Assembly: GCA_031553655.1 (NCBI GenBank)
Contig: JAVBLG010000055.1
Location: forward strand, 1 to 33,919
Direction of reading: 5' to 3'
DNA length: 33,919 bases
DNA from: JAVBLG01 sp031553655
GTDB taxonomy: Bacteria; Desulfobacterota; Desulfovibrionia; Desulfovibrionales; Desulfovibrionaceae
Positions 23,123-31,646 of the stretch are shown piece by piece. The position numbers were made by a program, and so were the translations under genes. The notes beneath the pieces were generated by a model. That model saw only the letters and a list, made by a program, of their open reading frames with translations, had not been told where the DNA came from and made no database searches. Position 1 is the stretch's first letter, and every line of letters begins with the position of its first letter.

Positions 23123-23878
23123 ATGAACACTTCCATTCTCATTGGCTGTGTTTGCTTTGTGGGAGGAATACTGAACGGGGCCACCGGATTTGGAGCCCTG
23201 CTTGTAATGGTGCCCATGCTCCTCATGGTGCTGGACATGCAAACCGCCATCCCGCTTGGCGTAACCTGTTGCGTGCTGTTGCAATTTTTGGGCGCATTGG
23301 CCTTTAGGCGATACATCAAAAAAACCGCTCTTGTGCGGCTCCTGCTGGGCAGCCTGCCAGGCATCTGGATTGGCGTAAGCATGTTGGGCAACGTTCCTGA
23401 ACTGTATATGAAGACCATGCTCGGCATCCTGTTTTTCGCATATGCCTTTTGGTGCCTCACGCATAAGCAGGCGGCCCCTCAAAAGGAACCCAGATCGTTC
23501 TGGGCCTACTTCGCGGGCTTTTGCAGCGGAGCTTTTGGCGGGGCCTTTGGCGTTAACGGCCCACCAGTTGTTATTTATACCACACGTACCGGATGGTCGC
23601 CCGATGCCATGCGCGGTACGTTGAACGCATTGTTGACCATTGAGTTTCTGCTGGTTATGGCCACCCACTTCATACAAGGATTGCTGGTTGCCAAGGTCTG
23701 GGAAATGGCCTTGTTCTGCATGCCGGTTTGTTTTTTGGGTAATCGCCTGGGCATGCGTATCGCGCATCGGCTGCGACCGGACCAGTATATGCGTCTTGTG
23801 CTTTTGATGATTCTGGTGATGGGATTCACGCTTTGCGTGCCCGCATTACGGATGCTCGCCAGTATCATGCCTTTTTGA
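23123..23878 (+). CDS. TauE/SafE (TSUP) family permease
   Basis: 251 residues from ATG 23123, with AAAGGAAA as a moderate ribosome site. It has seven to eight predicted membrane segments and the family's repeated pattern: GGILNGATGFGALLVMVPML near residue 13 and the second-half counterpart AGFCSGAFGGAFGVNGPPVVIY near residue 132. TSUP proteins move sulfite, sulfoacetate, thiosulfate or other organic anions; members of sulfonate pathways export sulfite. Position beside the GRE cluster hints at a role in substrate or product movement, but no sigma-54 promoter precedes it, so membership of the regulon is uncertain. Confidence 0.85.
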   Translation: MNTSILIGCVCFVGGILNGATGFGALLVMVPMLLMVLDMQTAIPLGVTCCVLLQFLGALAFRRYIKKTALVRLLLGSLPGIWIGVSMLGNVPELYMKTMLGILFFAYAFWCLTHKQAAPQKEPRSFWAYFAGFCSGAFGGAFGVNGPPVVIYTTRTGWSPDAMRGTLNALLTIEFLLVMATHFIQGLLVAKVWEMALFCMPVCFLGNRLGMRIAHRLRPDQYMRLVLLMILVMGFTLCVPALRMLASIMPF

Positions 23879-23966
23879 AAAATCTTAAAGTATGAGCTAT
23901 GCCTTTTCCCTGGCGGATGTTGGTCCAGCATATTGCCTGATGCCGGTATTGGTGGCATTATAGCGC

Positions 23967-24737
23967 ATGGAAAAATTTCAACCCTACGCTGCGGTAATGG
24001 GGCTGATTCTTTCTTCCGGATTTTCCGTGGAGCACGGAATAACCCCGGACGAATTCGATATAAAGTCCCTGAAATTCCGGCACGGCAAAATAACTCCGCG
24101 CGCCTTCAAGGAAATCTGCCAGGAAGCGCTCGACAGCCGGGCCGGCCGTAAAACCGCGTACAGGCTGGCCGTTTACGCCCGCTTCTGGGAGGCGTGCATG
24201 CTTGACGGCGACCCGGCCGAGGCCGCTTCACTGGCCAGGCTGGTTATGAGCGAATTTCCCTCTTCACCCTTAGGCTTCATGCTTATGAGCGACACTCGCG
24301 CCCTTTTGGTGGATCTGGAGCAGGCTGTAATTTTTCTGCGCGAAGCTGAAGCCAGAACCATAGATCAGCGTGACAGGCAAAGGCTTGCGCGGCGCATAGA
24401 AGACATGCCTTTTCGCATCAACAATGTCATGAATTTGTGGGCCGACTGGGACGAAGATCCGGTGCGCGCCGAAATGCGGCACAAAAACAAAAAGGCGCTG
24501 GCGAGAGGCATTGTAACCTCCCTGATTGAGATGGAAGACGGAAAAATGGTGGCGGCCTTCGAAGTGAAACGCGGCAAACGCACCGGGGTATATTGCATTT
24601 TTCCCGAAGTTGACTGTCAAGGCATCAGCCCGGGCCGGGCGGCCGCCATTTTCGGAACCTGCCGAGGCCTGTCAGGAAAGATAGTGTTGTTAACCGACTG
24701 CGAAACGCGCCCGGTATGCGCCGAACTTATTTGCTAA
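23967..24737 (+). CDS. Uncharacterised protein, 256 residues
   Basis: I do not recognise a family. The protein is soluble with no signal peptide. The first 60 residues may be a small alpha/beta unit (MEKFQPYAAVMGLILSSGF, ITPRAFKEI). Residues 60-150 are alanine-rich helices (AYRLAVYARFWEACML, AASLARLVMSEFPSSPLGFMLM) resembling tetratricopeptide-like pairs, and the C-terminus is a beta-rich segment with KKALARGIVTSLIEMEDGKMVAAFEVKRGKRTGVY split over several strands. Codon use and composition match neighbours. It converges on citE with 26 bases between the stops. Confidence 0.75.
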   Translation: MEKFQPYAAVMGLILSSGFSVEHGITPDEFDIKSLKFRHGKITPRAFKEICQEALDSRAGRKTAYRLAVYARFWEACMLDGDPAEAASLARLVMSEFPSSPLGFMLMSDTRALLVDLEQAVIFLREAEARTIDQRDRQRLARRIEDMPFRINNVMNLWADWDEDPVRAEMRHKNKKALARGIVTSLIEMEDGKMVAAFEVKRGKRTGVYCIFPEVDCQGISPGRAAAIFGTCRGLSGKIVLLTDCETRPVCAELIC

Positions 24738-24763
24738 ACAGTGTTGTCATGAGTGCTTTTCTG

Positions 24764-25672
24764 CTATAAATCACCATCATATACACCCGAAGCCCTGGCC
24801 AAATCCAGAGTGCGCCGCGCTCCGGCCACAAAGGCTATATCCAACATTTTGCCGTTAACAACATATACGCCTATGCCCTTTTCCGCATTGTCACGTATGG
24901 AACGCAGCAGCGTTTCGGCGTCGCGAATTTCCCCGGCGTTGGGGGTGAATACTTCGTGAACCACGGCAATTTGCCGGGAATCAACCAGAGATTTGCCGTC
25001 AAATCCCATGTCTCTGGCCAGTATAACTTCCTTTCTGAATCCTTCGGCATCGCCATAATCCATAAATACAGCATCAAAGCATTGCACCCCGGCGGCTCTG
25101 GCCGCCAGCAGAATCAGGCCGCGCGCGGCTGCCATTTCCACCCCGTCGGGAGTATGGCGGGCATGCATGCCCGCTCGAAAATCCACCCCGGAAATCGCTA
25201 CTCCGAACAATCTTGGAGACGCCTCGCAAATGCCGATGGCGTTAAGAACTCCGCGTGGGCTTTCCAGAGCGGCCATAAGCAATGTTTCAGCGGGGCGCGA
25301 AAATTCTTTTTCAGCCGCTTCCACTGCCAACTCCACCTGCCGCACATCCTCCGGCCTTTCGCATTTGGGAATACGCACACCGTCGGCTCCTCCAGCCACA
25401 GCCGCGCGCACATCTTCACGCCAATAAGGGGTGTCCAGCCCGTTTATCCGCACAATACGCTCCACGCCACCCCAATCGAACATTTTCAATGAGTGATATA
25501 GGCAAAACCTGGCGGCATCCTTTTGATTTTGAGCCACAGTATCCTCAAGATCCAGCATGATGCTGTCGGGACCGGCGGCATAAATATTCCCAAAAGATGC
25601 CGGACGTTGCGCACTCATAAAAATCATGGAACGGCGCAGCCTGTTCTTTTTGTCCGATATGGAAACGCTCAT
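24764..25672 (-). CDS. citE: Citrate lyase beta subunit (citryl-CoA lyase, HpcH/HpaI family)
   Basis: 302 residues from ATG 25672, which overlaps the citD stop (ATGA) and has GGGAGG at a suitable distance. The family pattern is visible: RRSMIFMSAQRPASF near the start, DSIMLDLEDTVAQNQKD near residue 35, VRINGLDTPYWREDV, VRIPKCERPEDV, AALESPRGVLNAI and ISGVDFRAGM. CitE cleaves citryl-thioester to oxaloacetate and the acetyl carrier. Its usual partner citF, for the acyl transfer step, does not follow; the next gene converges. CitE-like proteins can also act on other 3-hydroxyacyl-CoA esters. Confidence 0.9.
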   Translation of the reverse strand: MSVSISDKKNRLRRSMIFMSAQRPASFGNIYAAGPDSIMLDLEDTVAQNQKDAARFCLYHSLKMFDWGGVERIVRINGLDTPYWREDVRAAVAGGADGVRIPKCERPEDVRQVELAVEAAEKEFSRPAETLLMAALESPRGVLNAIGICEASPRLFGVAISGVDFRAGMHARHTPDGVEMAAARGLILLAARAAGVQCFDAVFMDYGDAEGFRKEVILARDMGFDGKSLVDSRQIAVVHEVFTPNAGEIRDAETLLRSIRDNAEKGIGVYVVNGKMLDIAFVAGARRTLDLARASGVYDGDL

Positions 25673-25965
25673 CTTATCATGCCTCCCCATGGAATATCCC
25701 CCCTATACTCCGCCGCTCGGAAAATGGCGCATTCCAACCGCGCCATAATGGCATAATCAAACGCTCCCCTGTCAATCACGGTTATACGCCCGGATTCAAC
25801 TGCAAGTCGAGTCAGAGTTTCCATGACAACTTCCTTGATGCGTCCGCCAAATTGCTCCATGACGTTACTGTCGATGCCCACAGCCAACTCGACGGCGGGT
25901 TCCACCAAGACCTGAACATCCCCGGACTCCAAAGTGCCGGCCAGGGCCGATTTTTTGATCTCCAC
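25669..25965 (-). CDS. citD: Citrate lyase acyl carrier protein (gamma subunit)
   Basis: 98 residues, the size of CitD. KKSALAGTLESGDVQV at the start carries Ser14, which in CitD bears the phosphoribosyl-dephospho-CoA prosthetic group. The rest, with QFGGRIKEVVMETL and DRGAFDYAIMARLECAIFRA, matches the family pattern. The TGA stop overlaps the citE ATG. citC, citG and citX, needed to activate the carrier, are not in the window, so they must be elsewhere or the system is degenerate. Confidence 0.9.
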   Translation of the reverse strand: MEIKKSALAGTLESGDVQVLVEPAVELAVGIDSNVMEQFGGRIKEVVMETLTRLAVESGRITVIDRGAFDYAIMARLECAIFRAAEYRGDIPWGGMIR

Positions 25966-26071
25966 GCGTTCACTCCCAAATTATATGCGTTAAACTTTTT
26001 CGGCTATTGACTATACGCTTTATGATGACTACGCCTTTTCATTGTTGAATAATTCCCCTTGGAGGCAAATT

Positions 26072-26781
26072 ATGTCCTGGAGTTTGTTTTCCGCTGGTCA
26101 GGGATGGCCGCAATTTGCCGCCTTGGCCCTGGCTTTTGCGCTCTCTTCGCTGATTGGTCTGGAGCGCGAATTCCGGATGCGCGTAGCGCGGGCCTGCGCA
26201 CCCATGCCCTGGTTGGGCTGGGAGCCGCGCTGATCATGATGATTTCCAAATACGGGTTTTCCGACGTGATTAATCTGGAGCATGTCGTTTTGGACCCTTC
26301 ACGCGTGGCCGCCCAAATTGTCTCCGGCATAGGTTTTATCGGTGGCGGGCTGATTTTTGTACGTAAAGATCTGGTACACGGCCTTACCACCGCAGCCGCG
26401 ATATGGTTGACTGCGGGCGTCGGAATGGCCTGCGGCGCAGGTTTGCATTGGCTGGCTCTGGCCGCAACGACGGGATACTTTATCGTGTCTTTCGGCTATA
26501 CACCATTGGTGAACAAGATCATGGGCACTGCCAACCAGGTATGCATCACCTATACGGCCGGGCGCGAAACGCTGAGTCAAATCCTGCGTCTGTGCGCGGA
26601 AAACGGCTTTGTGGTACAAGGGTGCCGTTTAGGACAAGTAGTTGAAGGTGGAGAGAGCGCTTTGGCCACCATAAGCCTTCAGGTGCAGGGGCACAACCCG
26701 GTCAGCCGTCTGGCCACGGCGGTCATGGCCTTGCCGGATGTATTTGACGTGGCGATTACGCCACCCGATGAAGAAAATTAA
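26072..26781 (+). pseudogene. MgtC/SapB family membrane protein, frameshifted
   Basis: The gene starts at ATG 26072 with GGAGG. Frame 1 gives MSWSLFSAGQGWPQF, then ALAFALSSLIGLEREFRMR, the first membrane segment and start of the MgtC signature. The rest, SAGLRTHALVGLGAALIMMIS onward to 26781, is in another frame. The expected RxRSAGLRTH junction fits if two bases of the GCGC at 26179-26182 were removed. Downstream segments (SGIGFIGGGLIFVRKDLVHGLTTAAAIWLTAGVG) are intact, and a C-terminal ACT-like domain follows. It may be a real inactivating mutation or a sequencing error in a GC-repeat. MgtC-type proteins affect membrane ATP synthase or magnesium adaptation. Confidence 0.85.
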
Positions 26782-26844
26782 GGCGCGTCAGCTTTATTCC
26801 AAACTAAAACCGTATTTATTCGACAACACACAGGTTTAGTTTTT

Positions 26845-26902
26845 GCCCTGAACCTTGTTGGCCTGCGCCGCCCTTCAATCAATTTTTATCTGGAATCAGA
26901 AT
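26845..26902. repeat. Partial, rearranged copy of the R2/palindrome repeat
   Basis: GCCTGCGCCGCCCTTCAA (26861-26878) is identical to 1759-1776 in R2, but it then joins directly to one arm of the 1876-1921 palindrome (CAATTTTTATCTGGAATCAGA). The roughly 115 bases between them in R2 are missing, so this is an internal deletion derivative. The arm contains the amidase stop codon. Confidence 0.75.
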
Positions 26903-27605
26903 TAGCCGGAATTGTACCGGCTATTGCCAGCGCCTCGGCTACGGCCTCGGCCATGGCGGCTCTGTAGGCTGCCGACGCGGCCAGCTTTTCGTCAGACGGG
27001 TTTACGATTACCGCCGCTTCCAGAAGAACAGCAGGAGTTTGCGCCTGTTTCAGCACCACCAGATCATCAAATTGATAAATTCCGTATTGCTCGTTAAGAA
27101 TGGGCCTGTTCTCTCCGGCTATATGCTCGCCATGATGCAGAGTGGGCTTGAATCCGCGCCGCTCCAGGGCCTGTCCCAGCAAATAGGCATATTTCCAGGA
27201 ATCTTCGTAATAAGGATTTTTAGCGGATATAAAAATTGAATATCCTGTGGCCTTCCGGGAACAGGGATTGCCATTGACGGTTTCAATGAATTGCGGTTGT
27301 ACCGAATCGTGGTGTACGGAAAGAAAAAATTTTCCGTTACGGCTCATGGCGGCACGCTCCGGCAACTTTTTGTTTTCGCCTGGTCGCCGCGTGAGTTCTA
27401 CGGAAAATTTTGCGGACTTAAGTCGCCCGGCTATTTCAGCAGTCAAAGCATCATTATAAGTATATTCGTATACTCCAGAACAGCTTTTTGCTCCGGGGCT
27501 GCCTGGAGAATGCCCGGGATCGAGTACAAAATCGGCACAAAAGGCCGCTGTACCCACAAAAACAGCGAATACGGCCGCAACTGAACAAGCGAAGCCTTTC
27601 AACAT
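26886..27605 (-). CDS. N-acetylmuramoyl-L-alanine amidase (Amidase_3)
   Basis: 239 residues from ATG 27605; a GTG at 27623 would add six residues. An N-terminal signal peptide (MLKGFACSVAAVFAVFVGTAAFCA) directs it to the periplasm. The zinc-dependent amidase fold is shown by DPGHSPGSPG (first His ligand), the SVHHDS motif near residue 98 and LLEAAVIVNP near the C-terminus with the catalytic Glu. It cleaves the bond between muramic acid and the peptide stem in cell-wall turnover. It overlaps rdgB by seven bases. The final SDSR comes from a repeat arm. No LysM or other targeting domain is seen. Confidence 0.88.
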   Translation of the reverse strand: MLKGFACSVAAVFAVFVGTAAFCADFVLDPGHSPGSPGAKSCSGVYEYTYNDALTAEIAGRLKSAKFSVELTRRPGENKKLPERAAMSRNGKFFLSVHHDSVQPQFIETVNGNPCSRKATGYSIFISAKNPYYEDSWKYAYLLGQALERRGFKPTLHHGEHIAGENRPILNEQYGIYQFDDLVVLKQAQTPAVLLEAAVIVNPSDEKLAASAAYRAAMAEAVAEALAIAGTIPANSDSR

Positions 27606-28231
27606 CCCCAAAAACCGGGCCACTTTTCCAAAAGCATGCGCAAAGCCTTGCCCCTGTGGCTCACAGCGTTTTTGGCGTCGCGTTCCAGTTCGGCAGCAGT
27701 TTTGCCCAGCTTACGGTCAAAAAAAATGGGATCATAGCCAAAGCCGTTGCTGCCTTTCGGCGCACTGAGCAAAACACCTTCCCATGTTCCTCTGAGCACC
27801 AGGGTACGGCCTTCGGGAGTGCTGGCGGCCATGGCGCTCACAAAACGGCAACCGCGCTTTTCTGGAGGCAAATCGCCAAGCGTTCCCAGCAGTTTGCGGA
27901 TATTGCGCTGATCTTTTGTTTCCCCATCCAGAAAAGACATATCGTCGGAGTAGCGAGCCGAATGTATGCCCGGCGCGCCGCCAAGAGCATCGACCTCAAG
28001 CCCGGAATCGTCGGCAACGGCCACAAGCCCGGTAAGGCGGGCCACGGTTGTGGCCTTGATCAGGGCGTTTTCTTCAAATGTGGAGCCGTTTTCCTCTATT
28101 TCCCCTATTTGGGGGAAAGCCGAAAGTCCCACAACCTCAAGCCCGAAAGCGGCCATAGGATCGGCCAGCTCGCGTACTTTGCCCTGATTGGCAGTGGCCA
28201 GCACTATGGTGGCCTTTTTTACGTCTGACAT
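27599..28231 (-). CDS. rdgB: XTP/dITP pyrophosphatase (Ham1 family)
   Basis: 210 residues. It hydrolyses non-canonical purine triphosphates (XTP, dITP) to monophosphates and keeps them out of DNA and RNA. ATANQGKVRELADP near residue 12 is the substrate-binding NxGKxxE motif, DDSGLEVDALGGAPGIHSARY near 73 carries the catalytic aspartates, and SNGFGYDPIFFD and AVSHRGKAL follow in the usual order. The stop overlaps the amidase start, suggesting translational coupling. Confidence 0.95.
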   Translation of the reverse strand: MSDVKKATIVLATANQGKVRELADPMAAFGLEVVGLSAFPQIGEIEENGSTFEENALIKATTVARLTGLVAVADDSGLEVDALGGAPGIHSARYSDDMSFLDGETKDQRNIRKLLGTLGDLPPEKRGCRFVSAMAASTPEGRTLVLRGTWEGVLLSAPKGSNGFGYDPIFFDRKLGKTAAELERDAKNAVSHRGKALRMLLEKWPGFWGC

Positions 28232-28282
28232 TGCAATTCCTCAACAAGCACAACAGGAGCGGCGTGAATTTGAATTTCCGGG

Positions 28283-28771
28283 CTACTTCTCAACAACAGG
28301 ACAATACAGGGTCAAGGCCTTGGTTTGCAGGAAATCCGGGCGGTAAAATTCATAACATGGGGCGGAGTACAGTGGGGCATAACGCTTTGCAGCCGGAAAC
28401 CAGTTACAGTATATGTATCCGTAAGCTTCGTGTATCGAGTCTATATCGGACACACGGCATTCGGCATAAAATCCGGCCGGAATCTCGGCGCTCAGCAGCT
28501 CCCCGGCCAGCTCGTACGGCAGAGAAGGCGGGGCTTCCACAGCGGCCCAATATTCAAAAGCCATACCTGCGTCCAGCACCCAACTGACTCCATAAGAAAA
28601 TCCCCTGGCCGGAATTTGCGGCAAAGCCATAAGTTTTTCCATGTAAGGCGCAAAACTCCCCCACAGCGCAGAGCAGTCTCTGGCCGCATCGGCCATAGTG
28701 GTTCGTGTTTTCAAGCCGATCAGGGGCACCGCCGCGCGCGTGACCACATTGACCGAAAAGGATGAAGGCAT
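28283..28771 (-). CDS. GyrI-like/AraC-effector-binding domain protein
   Basis: 162 residues from ATG 28771, chosen because TTCAGGAG lies immediately upstream; the longer frame has no ribosome site. The whole protein is one GyrI-like small-molecule-binding domain: VVTRAAVPLIGLKTRTTM at the start, GVSWVLDAGMAFEYWAAVE in the middle, and two further strands with AAKRYAPLYSAPCYEFY at the end. Lone domains of this type bind hydrophobic ligands or inhibit gyrase; no DNA-binding domain is attached. Its ligand cannot be inferred from context. Confidence 0.72.
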   Translation of the reverse strand: MPSSFSVNVVTRAAVPLIGLKTRTTMADAARDCSALWGSFAPYMEKLMALPQIPARGFSYGVSWVLDAGMAFEYWAAVEAPPSLPYELAGELLSAEIPAGFYAECRVSDIDSIHEAYGYIYCNWFPAAKRYAPLYSAPCYEFYRPDFLQTKALTLYCPVVEK

Positions 28772-28867
28772 ATAAACTCCTGAACAATTCAGATTGATTA
28801 TCGGCAAATACCATCATAAAAGCTTTTACTTGCCGGGCGCGTGCAATCTGGTTTCAAAAATGTTCTT

Positions 28868-29380
28868 TTACTGCACGGTCTGGTTGCCGCTGTCGCCCGG
28901 CGCTCCGACCACTCCTGCCTGGTCCAGATAAGCCAGCACTTCCTTGGAGTTGCGCCATTCGTTAAATAGTTTGGTCCAGGCCGAAAAATCCAGAAACCCC
29001 TGATCAAGCTGAGCCTCGTGGGCCTGCACCCAGGTATTGAAAATTTGCAGTTCGTTCTGGAAGGTATTGCTGTCGAACACGGCCTCGGCCAACCGGTCTT
29101 TGGTGTATCTGCCTTCCACATGCAGCGCCACAAAGGTGGCTATGGCCCGACGGGAGGTTTCAAAGTCGATTTCTTTATCGTTCATTTCTTCGACCATGGG
29201 CATATAAAAAGGATGCAGCTCACGCAGACGCTGCATGGCGCGCTCGGGAACGCTGATGAAGAGCTTGTCGGGCTCTGTGGGTTTTTCGGTGATAAAATAG
29301 AAGCGCAGCCAGTTTTCAAACATGACCGCAGCCAGCACCTCGCGCACCGCCGAGGTGAAATCGACATTTTGTTGAGACAT
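28868..29380 (-). CDS. Uncharacterised protein, 170 residues
   Basis: No family recognised. It is acidic and soluble, predicted mostly helical (VREVLAAVMFENWLRFYFI, RAIATFVALHVEGRYTKDRLAEA), and has no signal peptide. The end GAPGDSGNQTVQ looks disordered. It lies between the GyrI-like gene and the phosphoesterase on the same strand and resembles a conserved Desulfovibrio hypothetical, but I offer no function. Confidence 0.75.
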   Translation of the reverse strand: MSQQNVDFTSAVREVLAAVMFENWLRFYFITEKPTEPDKLFISVPERAMQRLRELHPFYMPMVEEMNDKEIDFETSRRAIATFVALHVEGRYTKDRLAEAVFDSNTFQNELQIFNTWVQAHEAQLDQGFLDFSAWTKLFNEWRNSKEVLAYLDQAGVVGAPGDSGNQTVQ

Positions 29381-29450
29381 GATGCTTACCTTTATGTTTA
29401 TGCCGGTTTTAAAAAATTTACGCTAAAAATTTAAAGATCGTCTTCCGGCA

Positions 29451-30137
29451 TTATTCCAGGCTTTTAAGCTCCACAGACAACTTTTTGCCGTTGAGGCGCA
29501 GCACCATGTAACCGCTATAGTTCAGAGTTCCGGCATTGGCCACGACTGTGCGGCCCAGGCGATCTATGGCCCTGGCTTCATGTATATGGCCGCAAAGGCA
29601 GATATCAGGCTGGTTTTCCACTATAAATTCACGCACGGCGGTTGATCCCACATGAATACCATTGGGCAGCATGTCGCAGGCCGTATCTTTTGGTGGATTA
29701 TGCGAAACCAGAACCACCAGCTTATAGTTGCGGGCAGTTTTCCAACCTTCTTCCAGTATGGAGGAAAAATACGATTCCGGAAATTCGCTGGGCGTGCCAA
29801 AAGGAGTAAAGGTAGAAGCGCCGGCGCCAAGCAGGGCCACTCCGGGAGCTATTTCCATCACCCTACCGTGAATATTCCAACCTTTTTCTTCCAGCCAGCC
29901 TGTCACTTCGCCGCGATCCATGTTGCCGATCTGGGCGTAAATAACAGATGTTTTTTCATTTATGCTTTCAAGAACTTTTTCCGCCTGCTTCACACCGCCG
30001 GCATTGGTTATGTCGCCGGTAATGATTACGCCGTCAGCCGCGATCAATTCCGGAATTCTGGAAAACTTGGAAATTTCTTCGTGTATATCCCCAAAAACAA
30101 CCCAAAGATAATCGTTTTTTTCCGGCATATTTGCCAT
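29451..30137 (-). CDS. Calcineurin-like metallophosphoesterase (YfcE-type)
   Basis: 228 residues. The dinuclear-metal motifs appear in order: GDIHEE near residue 16, GDITNAGG near 41, GNMDRGE near 72, SHNPPKD near 147 and CGHIHEA near 184. These define the phosphoesterase fold. Substrates of such small cytosolic enzymes include phosphodiesters and nucleotides; none can be chosen here. It is divergent from the formyl-THF cyclo-ligase gene, with about 140 bases between. Confidence 0.9.
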   Translation of the reverse strand: MANMPEKNDYLWVVFGDIHEEISKFSRIPELIAADGVIITGDITNAGGVKQAEKVLESINEKTSVIYAQIGNMDRGEVTGWLEEKGWNIHGRVMEIAPGVALLGAGASTFTPFGTPSEFPESYFSSILEEGWKTARNYKLVVLVSHNPPKDTACDMLPNGIHVGSTAVREFIVENQPDICLCGHIHEARAIDRLGRTVVANAGTLNYSGYMVLRLNGKKLSVELKSLE

Positions 30138-30279
30138 AGCGGCCGCATCCTTTATGGAGTAATGTAAAAAAACCGAATTTACACCAGAAATGATATCTTG
30201 TACATATTTGCGGCGCGAGTCAAGTTTTGAGATTTGTCCGCCGCACTGCGCCGCATCTACTACTTACTGAGGTTTCAAC

Positions 30280-30876
30280 ATGAAGTCTCCGCACACCGAC
30301 AAGGCCGAAATACGCAAACGTATGCTCGCCCTGCGCCGGGCATACGCTCCGGAAAAGGCGCGCGCCGCATCTTTGGCGGCCCAGCAAAAAATGCTGGATC
30401 TGCCTATTTTCAAAAAGGCCGCCCAGATCGCCCTTTATATGCCGATACGTGGTGAGATCGGCACCGATTTGCTGCTGCGCGAAGCCTGGAAGGACAAAAA
30501 AACGATTCTGCTGCCGCGCGTGCATAAAACCGAGAAAGGTATGTTTCATTTCGCACCCTGCCTCGGGCCTGAAGATCTTGCGCCCGGCGTTTTCAACATT
30601 CTAGAGCCGGGACCGTCCGTGCCCGACCTGGACTGGAACGACGAGCGCCTGCGGCCCGAGCTTGTTATTGTTCCGGCCCTGGCTTTTGAGCCGCGCGGCT
30701 TTCGCCTGGGCTACGGCGGCGGCTATTATGACCGCGCCCTGGCCCGCCCCGCCCTGGCTGCGGCGGTGAGCGCGGGCTTCATGTATTCCTTCCAGCTCCT
30801 TGCCAGCCTGCCTATTGATGAATATGATCGTAGATTGGATTGTCTTTGCTCGGAGGAAAAAATTATATGGACTTAA
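30280..30876 (+). CDS. 5-formyltetrahydrofolate cyclo-ligase
   Basis: 198 residues (FAU1/YgfA family). It returns 5-formyl-THF to the folate pool as 5,10-methenyl-THF using ATP. Visible family features are KAEIRKRMLALRR near the start, LYMPIRGEIGTD near residue 52, LLPRVHK and the C-terminal FRLGYGGGYYDRAL with the ATP-phosphate loop near residue 145. The stop overlaps the pgeF start by ten bases. Confidence 0.95.
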   Translation: MKSPHTDKAEIRKRMLALRRAYAPEKARAASLAAQQKMLDLPIFKKAAQIALYMPIRGEIGTDLLLREAWKDKKTILLPRVHKTEKGMFHFAPCLGPEDLAPGVFNILEPGPSVPDLDWNDERLRPELVIVPALAFEPRGFRLGYGGGYYDRALARPALAAAVSAGFMYSFQLLASLPIDEYDRRLDCLCSEEKIIWT

Positions 30877-31610
30877 GCTTTATCAAATTCAAATTTCCCG
30901 GCCTGCCCATGGTCAACTGCGCCTTCCAGACCCGCTCGTCCGGATATGGAGACGGCTCTTACGGCAAGGGAAATATCTCCTTTGACGTAGGCGACAATGC
31001 CGAAACCGTGCATAAAAACCGCGTCGCCCTGCACTCTTCGCTTCAGGTTGAAGAACTGGCCGAACTCAAGCAGGTGCATGGCGTAAAAATGTTTTTTGAC
31101 GCGGCCCCTGTTGGCGCACAAACAACAGCTCACCTCGAAGGCGACGGTTTGGCCACCTCGGACAAAGGCCTCGGCCTGGTGATAAAAACCGCCGATTGCC
31201 AACCCCTTTTGCTGGCCCATGAAAGCGGCCAGTATATCGCCGCCCTGCATGTGGGCTGGCGCGGAAACGAGCAGAATTTTCCAGGCCTTGGCGTCAACGA
31301 ATTCTGCCACAACTATGGCCTGGAACCCGGGGAAATATTCGCGGTGCGCGGGCCGTCCCTAAGTCCGCCTCTGGCCGAATTCATAAATTTCGAACAGGAG
31401 TGGGGCAACGGCTTCGCGCCCTGGTTCAATGCACAAAGCAAAACAATGGATCTCTGGAGCCTCACCCGCCACCAATTGATCACCGCCGGGCTGCATCCCG
31501 ACCGCATTTTCGGCCTTGATTTTTGCACCTGCACAATGGAAAATCTTTTCTTTTCCTATCGCCGCGAAAAAGCCGGCGGCAGGCAGGCCAGCGTTATTTG
31601 GATCTCCTAA
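30867..31610 (+). CDS. pgeF: Laccase-domain purine nucleoside phosphorylase/peptidoglycan editing factor family protein
   Basis: 247 residues from ATG 30867, with CGGAGG upstream; it overlaps the preceding gene. Family marks are LKQVHGVKMF near residue 72, KTADCQPLLLAHE near 110 and ALHVGWRGN near 130, whose His and Cys residues form the metal site, plus GRQASVIWI at the end. Members were annotated as polyphenol oxidases but act as adenosine deaminase/nucleoside phosphorylase, or remove mispaired amino acids from peptidoglycan precursors (YfiH). Exact function is unsettled. HVGWRG replaces the commoner HAGWRG. Confidence 0.88.
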   Translation: MDLSFIKFKFPGLPMVNCAFQTRSSGYGDGSYGKGNISFDVGDNAETVHKNRVALHSSLQVEELAELKQVHGVKMFFDAAPVGAQTTAHLEGDGLATSDKGLGLVIKTADCQPLLLAHESGQYIAALHVGWRGNEQNFPGLGVNEFCHNYGLEPGEIFAVRGPSLSPPLAEFINFEQEWGNGFAPWFNAQSKTMDLWSLTRHQLITAGLHPDRIFGLDFCTCTMENLFFSYRREKAGGRQASVIWIS

Positions 31611-31646
31611 AGAACCTTGCTTGACCCGACGTAGTGTGGTATTTTT

